64,000 nt of DNA, from positions 1-64,000 of the forward strand of contig NW_026570238.1 in assembly GCF_019649055.1 (NCBI RefSeq). The letters run 5' to 3'. Positions 23,740 through 34,500 of this stretch are shown in pieces (within the stretch, counting starts at the first letter, position 1; the number at the start of each line of letters is the position of its first letter). The notes beneath the pieces are model-generated. The model saw only the letters and a list, made by a program, of their open reading frames with translations, searched no databases and was not told where the DNA came from. This stretch comes from Paramacrobiotus metropolitanus (Eukaryota > Tardigrada > Eutardigrada > Parachela > Macrobiotidae). The position numbers and the translations under genes were made by a program.

Positions 23740-24060
23740 ATAAGATCGGTACTGCTTCGGCTTCGCGGCTGGCAAGGGTTTTTACCGCCACTCCAGTTAA
23801 TCAGAAAGTCCGATTGGGAGGTTATTAAGTATTGACAGAAAATCGTTAATCATAGAGCGGATGTCTGGTGGTGCTACCGGAAGTCATGCGCTTGTAACCT
23901 GCTGTTTTGCAAGTCCTACGTGCGTCTGGCGGTAATTAATTCGTAAATCCGTTTGCGTCTCAAGATTCTGGACAGCATTAGAACACTAGGAGTGATGTAA
24001 TTTATAATCCTGTCTCGCAAGAGGCTGAGTCGCATTATGACTCGCATAAAAGGTTTTAGA
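23740..24060 (-). promoter_or_regulatory. conserved upstream block of the GPCR family
   Basis: This 5' flank of the intact receptor recurs at 25600-25960 and partly at 11690-11760. The best kept core is 'gctaccggaagtca' with flanking 'cggatgtctg' (near 23860-23892, 25749-25790 and 11693-11730). CCGGAAGT resembles an ETS-type site. It may be promoter sequence kept with each duplicated gene or simply duplicated DNA. Confidence 0.45.
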
Positions 24061-24153
24061 TTACCTAAGTTCGGTGCATCAGGTAGGTAAATAATGTTCA
24101 TATACGCGTCTCAGCAGGCGCCATCCGAGGGAAACCGAGAAACGGCCGAAAAA

Positions 24154-24226
24154 TGCGCCGATTGGGGAATCGAACCCCGGCTACGTCGTTAGATCCGCGT
24201 AGGCAGTGCCACTGCACCACGGCGCA
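24154..24226 (-). tRNA. tRNA-like gene, probably a pseudogene
   Basis: Read on the minus strand, a 7-bp acceptor stem (TGCGCCG with CGGCGCA) is perfect. The A-box TGGTGCAGTGG and the B-box GGTTCGATTCC are both good and GGGG/CCCC forms the T stem. The anticodon arm is abnormal: CTACG pairs with CGTAG but encloses 12 bases instead of 7, and no variable loop is left. I cannot name an anticodon. It is probably a tRNA pseudogene, or a tRNA with a very short intron. Confidence 0.5.
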
Positions 24227-24284
24227 AAGTGTTGAAAATCCTTGAAAGACTTTGTCGCTGTATATGAGCCGCTTCTCTCCTCAC

Positions 24285-25277
24285 GGCGCACCGACAACTC
24301 GCTGACCGACATCTTGCTGACCGACAACTTGCTGACGACTATTTGCTGACCGACAAAATGTTGACCCGACAGTTTGTTGAAACAACGAATCGCTGACCGA
24401 CATTTTGCTGAACGACAGTTTGCTGACACCGACGATTTGCTGACGACATTTTGTTGACTGACAAAATGTTTACCCGACAATTTGCTTACATACTAATTTG
24501 TTGGCCGACATTTTGCTGACCGACGATTCGTGGAAATACCGACAACTCGCTGACCACCAGTTTATTTTGTTATCCATCGAATCATTGTGATAAACAAATA
24601 AACAAAAACACCATTTCGAATAAAAGGCTACAAAGATGCTACAAGTACAAATGCAATGAACAATACTGTTACTGGCAGATATTTGTTTCCAGGTTGTGCA
24701 AACAGCAGGATGGTATTGTGCGCATATGCAGTAACGAAATCCGTTCTCGCTGTGCAGAAACACTTTACCACTAACGATACAAGTATAAATTTTGAGTTTT
24801 GATGGTGATACAGATACTTACGCCGCAGACCGAATACCACCGGTGTAATTATAAATATAATATATATATATAAAAACTATTAATAAATAATTATTATTAA
24901 CTAAGACAACAACAACAAACAACAGATTTCAGTTATAAATGTCACTGTAGTGCTTCTTTTTCATGAAATAAACGTAGATTTTAATTTTCGCGTAAATTTT
25001 GCTTATGTGCGTTGAACAGGTCAGCAAATTGTCGGTCAGCAAGTTTTCGTTTTTTACAAGTTGTCGGTCAGCGAGTTGTCGATTACCGACATTTCGCTGA
25101 CCGACAAGTAAGTTGTCGTTCAGCAAATTGGTTTCAGCAAGATGTCGGTCAGCAAGTTTGTAGAAAAGGGAAGTGTCGGTCAACGATTTGTCGGTCAGCA
25201 AGTTGTGATAGTCAGCAACAAGTCGGTCAGCAAATTGTCGGGCAGCGAGATGAAGGTCATAGAGTTGTCGTGCTACC
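24285..25277. mobile_element. foldback Mutator-like element (993 bp)
   Basis: Both arms are made of short tandem units of the type 'ttgctgaccgaca', in opposite orientation (24285-24555 and 25015-25277), around an AT-rich centre. The tips are related (GGCGCACCGACAACTC and, inverted, GGTAGCACGACAACTC). The 9-bp direct repeat TCTCCTCAC flanks the element (24276-24284 and 25278-25286). A 9-bp duplication and GG tips match the element at 8542-9992, so both may use the same transposase source. The build, with inverted arms of tandem repeats, resembles Drosophila FB elements. No protein is encoded. Confidence 0.85.
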
Positions 25278-25429
25278 TCTCCTCACACCCCCCTTGCAGC
25301 TTTCGCTACGTCCTCGGTGCGAGCCTAAGCGATCCTCCACGCGGCTCCAAATCCACAATTGTATCCTCGAAATTCCCGACGTTCTCACAGTTACTGCACG
25401 TGGCGCAGCTGGCGGTAGTACCGTCATGG

Positions 25430-25960
25430 AGTTATTATTGAGCTGTTATTAGTCATACCGCTCATGATCGCTGTGAACCGGGAAAGTGCGGCAGAATACA
25501 CTCACCGTTACAAAAGAAAATTTGAATTTTTACACCAATCAGTTCACCAGAAACCCTTTAGTACTGAAGAGGCTGCAGTTCTGCTAAGACTGGCGTAAGG
25601 CGTACTGTCTTGCTGGATAGCAGTACAGATACAGAGATAGGAGATCCACACTGCTCCTGCTTCGCAGGCGTTTTACCGCAATTCTACATATGGTTAACCA
25701 GAAGTCAGAGCATGCGATTATTGAATATTGACAAAGCGTTAATTATAGCGCAGATGTCTGACACTATTACCGGAAGTCACGCGCTAGAATCTCCTGTTGT
25801 GCAAGTCACAAGTAAGTTTAGCGGTAGTCAATTCGTAAATCCGGTTGGTATTCAAGTTTCTGGAGAGCATTGGAACACCGGATAAGGATATTTGTATAGC
25901 TCTTCCTCGCTAGACTGGCACAGGCTGATTCGCATAAGATGTTTAGTCTTTCCGTTCCTC
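25430..25960 (-). pseudogene. duplicated 5' end and upstream flank of the GPCR
   Basis: Aligns by eye with 23530-24060: the start-codon area ('gagctgttattagtca ... catgatcgctg') and about 400 bp of upstream sequence. The coding body of the receptor is missing. This is the remnant of a tandem duplication whose other part was lost or separated, with the foldback element lying between the two copies. Confidence 0.6.
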
Positions 25961-26153
25961 GCAAGGCTCGCACCACGTTAAATACTTAATTTAATATACT
26001 TGCGAACCGAACGGAAATGAAGTGCGAGTATTTGAACTCTAAACTTTTGTGATAGTTTTGTGTTTTGTTTTGCGTTGCTGCCCAACAAATTTAACTCTTC
26101 AGCTTGTAGCAGTAGGAAAATAAGAACACATTCAGTTTTTAATTATACACAAG

Positions 26154-26516
26154 CTACCAGACTTCTTGTATAAGCCAATGTCCGTCGTCGCCCGGAATAA
26201 TCTGATTTCCTTGTCTTTTGGCGCTAAAATTCTTGGTGATAAACGCGTTGGTAAGCTTATCCAAAATTAACGTAGAACCGTCAATCAGCTTTATAAAGAC
26301 AAATTGCCCATTGAGCCTCTCTAATTCAATAATGTGCGGGATACCAAATGCCAGCAGTCCATTGGGACAACAACGATATAATCTGGAACTTCCATTTTCA
26401 GCTAATCTTATCCGCCAAAGTGTCCTTACAGGTTCTGAATTAAGCAGAGCCGTGACACCGGCAACACCGTGTGCAAGTATAACTGCGACAACACCAGCCG
26501 CGCGAATGGAAGCATT
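26154..26516 (-). CDS. exon of an unrecognised small protein
   Basis: On the minus strand an open frame of 120 codons follows a TTCTAG acceptor at 26517-26518 and ends with TAG at 26154-26156. It starts NASIRAAGVVAVILAHGVAG, a hydrophobic stretch suitable for a membrane segment or the end of a signal peptide. It continues with a mixed globular sequence (IPHIIELERLNGQFVFIKL, then GDDGHWLIQEVW at the end). No ATG lies in frame, so a first exon should lie upstream between 26530 and 26950, where I could not identify it. Codon choice is clearly protein-like. Family unknown. Confidence 0.55.
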   Translation of the reverse strand, partial: NASIRAAGVVAVILAHGVAGVTALLNSEPVRTLWRIRLAENGSSRLYRCCPNGLLAFGIPHIIELERLNGQFVFIKLIDGSTLILDKLTNAFITKNFSAKRQGNQIIPGDDGHWLIQEVW

Positions 26517-27076
26517 CTAGAACATTAAACAACAGCTTATTAGTTTAGATCAATAGATAAGGTTAGCACTCCGAAAAGTATCTTCTTTACGGATTTGCGA
26601 GGTAGTCTGCAGACACCTTTGTACAGCCTTTGCTCGCTGCATCATGTTTTAAGGCTCTGCTTTCGTTCGGCACCATAAATCTTATAAGACCGATGTGTGG
26701 GCATCGAAAGTACTTAACTATACTCCGACCAAGTTTATTACTGCCTTTGATACAGTAAAGCAAAAATATTGGCTGTGCTTGCTGCTAGACAATACAGATA
26801 AACAACGGAAGTAAATTTCCCGCAATCCCAAAAAAGCTGCCCACGGAAGATAAAGGTGCGGCCGAATGGTAGAGCACCGAGCCAAATGTTGTGCGCGGAT
26901 ATGGTATTGCACTGCACGAAAGGTAATCATTGAGTGTAGTCTTTAAAGAGTACGGTAGTGCGCCGAGTGAATCGTAACCTCAAAGTTGAAACGCAGTGTA
27001 CGGACTACGGGTACGTATTCATCAAACAAAGTAATGTTAAGTAGAAGCGTATCGGGTATCGGTTGACTAACTGGCT

Positions 27077-27757
27077 TTATTCACGTCTTACCTGAACGTA
27101 AGCGGATCGTCTCTCACGTATAAAAGGATCGGGCAGAATATCTCCAAGGTCTACGCCCGCTCTGGATACGATAACTGCCTTCCTTGTAAACAGCGGGGCG
27201 TTGTTCTGAAGAAATGCACTGCAGCCAACCTCCTGTCGAAATCTTTCCAGCATGGTATTTGACGCGGATGTCATATAGCAGACAGCAAAGTGCACTTTGT
27301 CTTCGTTAACAAGGGCCATGCCGTTGAGCGCTTCTGCTAAATGCCGCTTCCAGACTAGTGTCTGCTCGCGTACGCCTGGAGAGCCTTGTACTGCTGCTAT
27401 CAAAGTGATCCGAAGGTTTTCGAAAAGCAGGTAATGAGTTGCCACTACTGCAATCGTTTTCAGTAAAGCCAAGTACACCGGAGCTTCCCCCTTTGAGCAT
27501 ATGGTTCCCACTCGATCTGCAAAGTTGATTTTCAATTCGACGATATCCTTTGAGGTGTATTTGACAATTTCTACAGTTTTACCGAAAAAAGCAGCGCTTG
27601 CCATCAGATGTCCGTTCGTCAGAATGTTGTAATTGGTTGCTATCTGTTGGGCTGAAGGAGGATCCCGATTGTCGTCATTCGTATCTGTCTTTAATCTTGT
27701 CATTACAGAATCCACATCTGCCATAAGAGCTGTAAGAAGCAAAATGAAACCTTTCAT
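27077..27757 (-). CDS. secreted protein of unknown function (226 aa)
   Basis: Single open frame from ATG 27757 to a stop at 27077. An N-terminal hydrophobic stretch (MKGFILLLTALMADVDS) looks like a signal peptide. The body is a balanced alpha/beta-type sequence with a long hydrophobic segment (APVYLALLKTIAVVATHYLL) and no clear motif. It ends in a basic tail. It is head to head with the plus-strand small ORF at 27810, only 52 bp away. A bidirectional promoter is possible. I do not recognise the family. Confidence 0.5.
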   Translation of the reverse strand: MKGFILLLTALMADVDSVMTRLKTDTNDDNRDPPSAQQIATNYNILTNGHLMASAAFFGKTVEIVKYTSKDIVELKINFADRVGTICSKGEAPVYLALLKTIAVVATHYLLFENLRITLIAAVQGSPGVREQTLVWKRHLAEALNGMALVNEDKVHFAVCYMTSASNTMLERFRQEVGCSAFLQNNAPLFTRKAVIVSRAGVDLGDILPDPFIRERRSAYVQVRRE

Positions 27758-27809
27758 TTACTCTTGTCCACCTTTTGATTTTGTAGGGCATTAGCACTTT
27801 TACTGCGAC

Positions 27810-28049
27810 ATGCTTACAATTAGCCTGCTTCTGTTTTGCGTAATGCAACAATTAGTAACTGTACAAACAGATGCTTCAACAAGCGATTTCGGTAATAATA
27901 GATCTCGGAACGGCACTGACAGAAACCAAATTGCCGATCGCTGGCCGTGCTGCTTAAACATGGATGCGATATATATTTGGTTACTTTTGGCACTTGCTAT
28001 CCTATATTCTCAATCAGTCAATCTTACTTGGCCACTCCTCAAAACGTAA
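27810..28049 (+). CDS. small secreted or membrane ORF, uncertain
   Basis: 79 codons from ATG. An N-terminal signal-like segment (MLTISLLLFCVMQQLVTVQT) precedes an N-glycosylation site (NGT) and a hydrophobic stretch (IYIWLLLALAILYSQ). Near its stop the sequence AAAAC|GTAAAT could be a splice donor, so it may be a first exon. No partner exon was found. Low confidence. Confidence 0.3.
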   Translation: MLTISLLLFCVMQQLVTVQTDASTSDFGNNRSRNGTDRNQIADRWPCCLNMDAIYIWLLLALAILYSQSVNLTWPLLKT

Positions 28050-28212
28050 ATTTCGAGCTTGTGAAGACAGCGTGAAAGTACAGTACTAAGCCGGTTAAAA
28101 GTAGGCAAATTGAGATGGTTTTATTTTGGCTGCATCCTGTATGGTGCTGCTATAGTCATTGTAAAGTTTTGAATTTAGTATCTGTATAGTTTGCGATAAA
28201 ATTAGCGTTACG

Positions 28213-28647
28213 TCATTTACTTAATTTACCTTTTAAACGATCAACATGGTTGCCACATTCATGACGGCGAAGCGCATTTTGGATAGAATCCTCTTCTTGA
28301 ACACACGATGCCTTCGCATTGTGTTCAAGAAGAGCGGCAGCAACTGCCCGCAATACAGTAACAGCAAGGACTGTAACGGAAAGAAAAAAAAACTTCAAAG
28401 CTCGAAAACTGGACGTATTATGCAGGCATAAAGAGTACAAACCATATTGTGGCACTGTAAGTGACGTCAAAATTGCACCTATCTCCAAACATGTCAAGAT
28501 TCTATTTTCAAAGGAGCAATCAAAAAGACGCGGAAGTAGTCCCAAAATAGTTCTAGCAGCGTTTACATTCTCTGCATTAAGATATCTGAGAATGCCTTGC
28601 AGCTGCTCTGGAATATCTCCCATCGCTTTCTGCATTGGAGTTGTCAA
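28213..28647 (-). CDS. small membrane protein, unrecognised (144 aa)
   Basis: Open from ATG 28647 to TAA 28213. Residues 50-75 and 85-110 are hydrophobic (TCLEIGAILTSLTV and FFFLSVTVLAVTVLRAVAAA) and could span the membrane. The C-terminus is charged and soluble (RRHECGNHVDRLKGK). The codons for the segment LLEHN...CVQEE form a strong hairpin in the DNA (28291-28334). No family recognised. Confidence 0.45.
   Translation of the reverse strand: MTTPMQKAMGDIPEQLQGILRYLNAENVNAARTILGLLPRLFDCSFENRILTCLEIGAILTSLTVPQYGLYSLCLHNTSSFRALKFFFLSVTVLAVTVLRAVAAALLEHNAKASCVQEEDSIQNALRRHECGNHVDRLKGKLSK
28291..28334. repeat. strong hairpin inside an ORF
   Basis: Perfect 15-bp arms (28291-28305 and 28320-28334, CTCTTCTTGAACACA and its complement). 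A 2-base bulge and four more pairs close on a CTTC loop. Confidence 0.9.
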
Positions 28648-29539
28648 TCATAAAGACTGTTTTTGGAGACTGTTATGAGAATCTGTTCGCGATTGGAGAC
28701 TAATAAACTGCTTGTTTCTAACACTCTTATGTAGCTCACGGAGATCGTCCGCTCAGCACAAGCTTTATAAAATACTTTTAAAAGCTGTTTGTTTTAATAT
28801 CGATCGTAAAGCGTTTTATTACACGTGTTTGTAAACCGCTGTAACAGCGAGCTATCGCTCGTACGAAAACAAGCCGATAAAATTGCTTATAATCTGAAAC
28901 TAATCGGTTTTACTTTAGAACCTGCTTTATGTTGTTATTACCTCTGCCTTATCGTAACTGTCAACGGGCAAATTGAGCTCGGCTGAATGGCTTTAACATT
29001 GTTGTATTTTACGATGCTTAGACAAGTAAACCTTTATGAACGCAGAATGTCTACAGTTTTAGTGCTTATACAGAGTACACCATCTTGCTGTGCTAGTCCT
29101 GATCGGCGCGTATGGAAGATTGCTTTATCCGAACAATAAACAAAACTACGTACTGTGGCATCTATTCTTCTATGGCATGTGGGTTGCAGATATAAGTCCG
29201 CGATATTTCATTTTCATTTCGGCGTATTTCATTTTTGTTTATCACACATGATATAAACACTATACGAGTACAGAATTCTGTCAAGAGAAATCCAAGCAAC
29301 CGAGGAAGTAAAATAAGCTTTTCATGCTTTTAGGTGTCAAGCTGCAGCAAAGAGCGAAAGTTTCAGATGCGGTTTGAAGAAATTTGAAGTGTCTGGTGAG
29401 AGGCAGCAAGATGGTGTAATTTTGTTTTTGACGTCCGTTTTGGACGGTCACATGCATAGACAGTACTGGCCATTTTCAGCACTGTGTTGTACCGCCGTTT
29501 TACGATTCAACCTAGAGGGCGGTGAAAGGTTAATTGCCT
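28648..29539. other. intergenic, no gene seen
   Basis: AT-rich, no exon-like or repeat structure recognised. Confidence 0.4.
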
Positions 29540-29920
29540 AAGATCCGACATGGATAAGGCGAAAACTATGGGATCCACTACGGGCTGCAGTTCACTTATG
29601 GTGAAAATCCAGAACATGACTAGGGGATCTTGATTTGTGGTCAGCACAGGCAGTATTGCAACGGCAGGTGTCCAGCAGATTAAAACGCTGCCTGTTAAAA
29701 CCGTTAGCAGTAAAACGCACTGCTTTCTGACTTTATCTGCTGGTTATTTGACTCTGTCGATGACACGTCGGCTGATGGCCTGACCACCTGCAAAGGTTAA
29801 GATATATGCTATCATAATTTCGAAAAAGCAACGGTAACGACTGCCGGCACGATAACCAAATGAGCAGCTATCCAGCACAGGGTACTCAAGATAACGGCAA
29901 TACGCGTATCGAAACCCGAG
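29540..29920 (-). pseudogene. decayed orphan GPCR fragment
   Basis: Two blocks match the intact receptor at 22499-23585: 29540-29770 (TM7 back to the start of exon 2, including 'gtgtccagcagat') and 29835-29915 (TM4 area, 'gataaccaaatgagcagctatccagc' type). The order is kept but the part between is missing, and the frame is broken. Confidence 0.6.
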
Positions 29921-30796
29921 ATTTCGACTTGCGATTAATTTTGTGCTTGGTGTGGCACGAAAATAAATACAATAAACTATAATTTATGTTGGCTTATTGC
30001 GTGTGCCTAATAATCTGTGTTATGTATTGTATCCATGCAGAATTTTTTTAAGTGTCAAGGTCACCTTGAAAGTGGGCATCGTGCCGGCACGAATCTGGCC
30101 GAACAAATTTAGAAACGAAAACCATGTGAGCCATTTCTTAACCGAGGCCGATCTATTGGTAGTGTCAGTTTTTAGAAAAAATGGTTTGCTTATTGAGATC
30201 TGAAAACTATGGGGCGCCGCACGTAGTATAGATCTGGCACTTAGTATCACCAGGATTACTGGAATAAGTAGTTGCATAGACAACATATAAGGGTTTGTAT
30301 TATGTACTTAAATTTGTTTTTGGCCACGCCGAACTGGACCATTGCCGATGAAAATACTTGCTAAGTATTCCCAGTACATACCCCGTCTTCAAACAAAATA
30401 TGGACTTTTCTGGGGGGCCTCTGGTAGGGCCCTGGTTAGATTCCTCATCTTTGCCCCATTTACCCCGCATTATTTAGAAAAACTTGACTATGAACTGCTA
30501 TGTGATCCCGTGGTGACCTTTAAATTGTGCATGACTTCCTGCTTGAAAATAAATGAAAGACGCTTTACTGACATTAGTAATTACTAGCAAAGCGTTGGCT
30601 TTCCAGTCCCATCCCAAAGGGGCATTTACTGCAAACCGCTGGTACCCTTGATCGGCACACAAAAACATGATGATCCAGACAATTTGTTGTTTGTACAAAG
30701 ACACACATTTAATTGGAACTGGTGGAAAATTTTTCTCCAAACCATGAACGCTACAGTTTGTAGCCAAACTTGTTAAAGCTACCTTCGTTCGCCAAA
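29921..30796. other. upstream region of the chemoreceptor
   Basis: No clear exon. Stops lie in frame shortly before the receptor ATG at 30797. Short frames on either strand here lack splice support. Confidence 0.4.
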
Positions 30797-32097
30797 ATGT
30801 TGCAGTCGGTGTTCAAATTCTTAGAAGTAGCCTTGTGTTTGACTACCGTATCATGTCCAACCGAACTCACTTTCTGCCGAAAATCGCTCCGCTTTATAAT
30901 TATTTTGTGGCTCCCCTGGGCTGCTGTTTTATGGTCCAGTTCCGTTATTCTTGCCGTAATTTCAATCGCCCACAAAATCCAGTATCAAAATGGCTCTGTT
31001 GCCGAACTGGTCTCTTCTGCGTGCCAATGCTTCACGGACATTGATGTACCTTTCCTTGCATACATTGTCAACCGACGTTTCCGTAAAATGTCCGCGTTGG
31101 TCCGCCAATCGGAACCATTATTCCGACAGTTCATTAAGAAAAACACCGAAAATCGCATCTGTGCTTCAACCTTCGCTTTATGCATTCTCGTAGTCAGTTT
31201 ACAATCGGCATTCGTTTACAGAGCAGTCGGTGCCGGTGGCATGGGTAACCAGAAAGTAGCCAATATAGCCAGTGCCTTTTCCGTTGACAAGCGGATGATT
31301 AGTATTGTTGTAACGATCATGGAAGTTGCCGAGGAATTTTTTGAACTTGGCATTCTGTGTGCATTGGTGTACACCGCGATTATCGCTTTGGTGTGTGGCG
31401 TTGCTTTTGCCCAAATAACCGAAGAATTAAAGGCCACCAGCAATGAACAAAAACCGGGGCGAAAACTAGTGCGACTGAATGAGTGTCTCCGTTATCACCG
31501 GACAACGAGCATCATTGTTGAAGAAACGGATGGGTTGATGGGAATTTGCGTTCTTATCTATTACGTTCATGACATCGTGTCACTCGTATACAACACCGCA
31601 AATTTCTTTGAAGGCGCTGGTTTTGCAAACGCGGGTAGTGTGGTTTTCTTGAAGTCTGCGCAGGTTGCGTTGAGGACAACATGCTTCGTTTATCTGAGCG
31701 ACAAGGTATAGTCTATCGACTCCACCCACATAAGATTTTGCAATTTGCAAGGCCTACGAATAGACATTGATATTGTAATACAGATGACACCAGTTTTCTT
31801 TGTTGATTGACTATAAATTGATTATAAATTGTGTAAAATTCAAAACTGATTATTATTCTTTTAAATAATCGTCAATAATAACAGCCGCTGTCATTAATAA
31901 TGAACTGTGCTTAGCACTTATTCATTTAGGTGGAGGAATTTACAGCGGCTTTTCGTCGGATTCTTTTAGACAAAGCTTTGCTGGAAAGTCATCAGTATCA
32001 AGGTCATCATCAGCTGGCTCTAAATAGTATGCAGAGCAATCCTCCGGTGATGAGTTTGGGTTCGTGCGCTCGGCTGAACCGCCAAACTGTTATAACC
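30797..32097 (+). CDS. gustatory-type 7TM chemoreceptor, last exon missing
   Basis: Exon 1 (30797-31705) encodes 303 residues with about six hydrophobic helices (IIILWLPWAAVLWSSSVILA, STFALCILVVSLQSAFVYRA, GILCALVYTAIIALVCGVA, MGICVLIYYVHDIVSLVY) and ends at AAG|GTATAG. Exon 2 (31930-32097) follows TTTAG in phase 0, encodes 56 residues ending ARLNRQTVIT, and stops at a GTAAGA donor. Length, topology and the loop before the last helix fit insect-type gustatory receptors (inverted-topology ligand-gated channels). By comparison with the copy at 445-567, a final exon of about 40 codons with TM7 should follow. It is not found in the window. Instead an LTR element begins 40 bp into that intron. The gene is therefore either disrupted or has a very long last intron. 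Confidence 0.7.
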
Positions 32098-32137
32098 GTA
32101 AGATATCATGTACCTTCATGAACAATCAGACCTGGAC

Positions 32138-32754
32138 CGTCGTATTACAAGATCGGTACGTCGAGTAACCACTTCCCAGCCACGCTAAGCGGTATGAGCA
32201 CTCTTCTCTCTCAAACTGGTATGGCGAAAACAACTTGGAGGAACGATGAAGATACGAACCGGAACACAGGAACCAGGAATCCCTATCAGGAGCCCTGCGA
32301 ACCACACGAACAGACAAACGAATACCTTACTTCTCACTTCTGGTCTCGGGTAATTCAAGGATCAGATCAAGGTGAAAGTCAATTGTGACGCGAGTATACT
32401 GCGGCTGACTACGCTATAATCCGAAAGGTCGATTATGAACGCCAGTCGTAGCCTTTAGAACATACTGCCCTTTAATCTAATTCACAAGTATTTCCTCGAC
32501 ACATAGTAGTCAGAGAAGTAAGAATGTCAGAAATCGAAAGACTGATTCCTGACCGCTCCCGATATTAGGCATCACTCGAGCTTATATAGACTAGTAGAAG
32601 TACACGGCATACATCGCTAGGGATTTATCGTACGACCAATCACAGGTAGAGAGATGACTAGATAATAACATGGCGGCTCGTATTTACAGGTGAAAGGCGG
32701 ACATCTTAGAGGCATCTGGACGTACGATGTGGGTACATCCTCCTTCCCACGTCA
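32138..32754 (-). repeat. 3' LTR of the non-autonomous element
   Basis: About 617 bp, next to the exon 2 donor of the chemoreceptor. The polypurine tract adjoins it at 32755-32762. Confidence 0.9.
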
Positions 32755-34029
32755 CCCCCACGAACGAGTCTTGGCCGTGCCAATATAAGCCATCCATCCT
32801 GTACCATCCCGTGATTGTGCGATGCGTGCACCACCCTGCCATCCTGATCCATCCATCTCCATCGCGCAATCCACGCATGTCCGTCCGATGCCAAAGAGAT
32901 ATACGCCTGATCCGGTAAATGTATGTGATCGTCAAGCGCTGGCATCCGGAGGTCCATGGTGAAGTGGCGATGTGAGATCCAGGATTCAGGAGACTTGGAG
33001 AAAATCGAGAGGAAACGCAAAACCACAACAAACAGACAAATGCGAAATTTCAGTGTGCTATGCAACACAGTCGAAAATCGCAGTGCAACCGCACAGCACG
33101 GCAGTCACACTACACACTGCATTTCCGGTTGCGAAAACTGCACGCTATCAAAGCACTGAATTTTCCTTTTTCGAACAACGTATGACTGCGTTTAAACTCT
33201 AAACTTTAAAAATTAAACCAGATCTCGTTTTATTAAAATTATCATCATTACTGAGATAATTTGCTGAGAAGTGGAGACTTTCTGTGGGTACAGGTGAAGA
33301 CGGTCTTCATCAAACCGACGCCACCCCCCACGAACTTGACTGAGCCGGAGTTGGGCACAGGACTAACCGATGCCGAAGACGAGGTACTTGAACTACTTGC
33401 CGGTGACGGCTGACGAATTCTTTCCTTTTAATTGGCGGATGGGAAGACGCCTGTTCTCTCCCCGCGAACTTGACTGCATATTATTTATAATTATTTCACC
33501 GCCTCCCCCACGAACTTGACTGGTTACCGGTGCTGATCCCGAAGACACAACCGTTTGTGCGATCTACAGTAGCACGCATCTTACCAAATCATTGACCAAC
33601 CTTTGAGGCTTCGATCAAGGATTGATAAGATAATTTAAACTGCACTGCAGCAACTTTGCGTTACTGCAGGGCTTTACTGCCAGATTGTACAGCTCATTCC
33701 CTTTGCTTGAATGGCTATACAGTATACACATACAATGCCATAGCACTGTATAAATTTCTCTAATTACTACCGCCGACCTTTAAGGTTTCAACAGTACTAA
33801 TTACAACTTCATTTCCACAAAGCAAGCATTTTACCTTTGCGGTTTGAATGCTTCTTTGATCACTGCAGCAACTTCCTGTTACTGCAAAGCTTTACTGCCA
33901 GAATGTACAGCTGATTCACCTTTGCGGTTTGAATGACTATACACATGCAGTGTCACAGTACTGTATTAACTAATTACTACTGTCGACCTTTAAGGTTTCA
34001 ACTGTAGTATTAATTTATTAAAATCACCG

Positions 34030-34500
34030 CTGCACTTTGCGTGCTGCAGTGATTTTATTTTCTATTTTCCACACAGGTCAGTCACCGACTGTCTGTGTTT
34101 ACGTTTATCCGGTCAACTATCTCTGGCTACTGATTTTGGCTACCGCTTGCGGCTTGCCTTTATCGAGCTGCTGGAGATCGTTACGTAAAAATTACTCTGC
34201 TGCACTTTGCGTGCTGCCGTAATTTAACCCACAGGTCAATCACCGTTTGCCGGTGTTTACCTTTTCCACAGACAACTATCTCTGGCTGCTGATTTCGGCT
34301 ACCGCTTGCGGCTTGCCTTTATCGAGCTGCTGGAGATCGTTACGTAAAAATTACTCTGCTGCACTTTGCGTGCTGCAGTAATTTAACTCACAGGTCAATC
34401 ACCGTTTGCCGGTGTTTACCTTTTCCACTAACAACTATCTCTGGCTGCTGATTTTGGCTACCGCTTGCGGCTTGCCTTTATTCAGCTACCAAAGATTGTT
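34030..34500. repeat. 159-bp tandem repeat inside the LTR element
   Basis: Three copies of a unit of about 159 bp containing 'ctgcactttgcgtgctgc', 'caactatctctggctgctga' and 'accgcttgcggcttgcc'. Shorter echoes of the same motifs extend from 33640. Non-coding. Confidence 0.85.
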
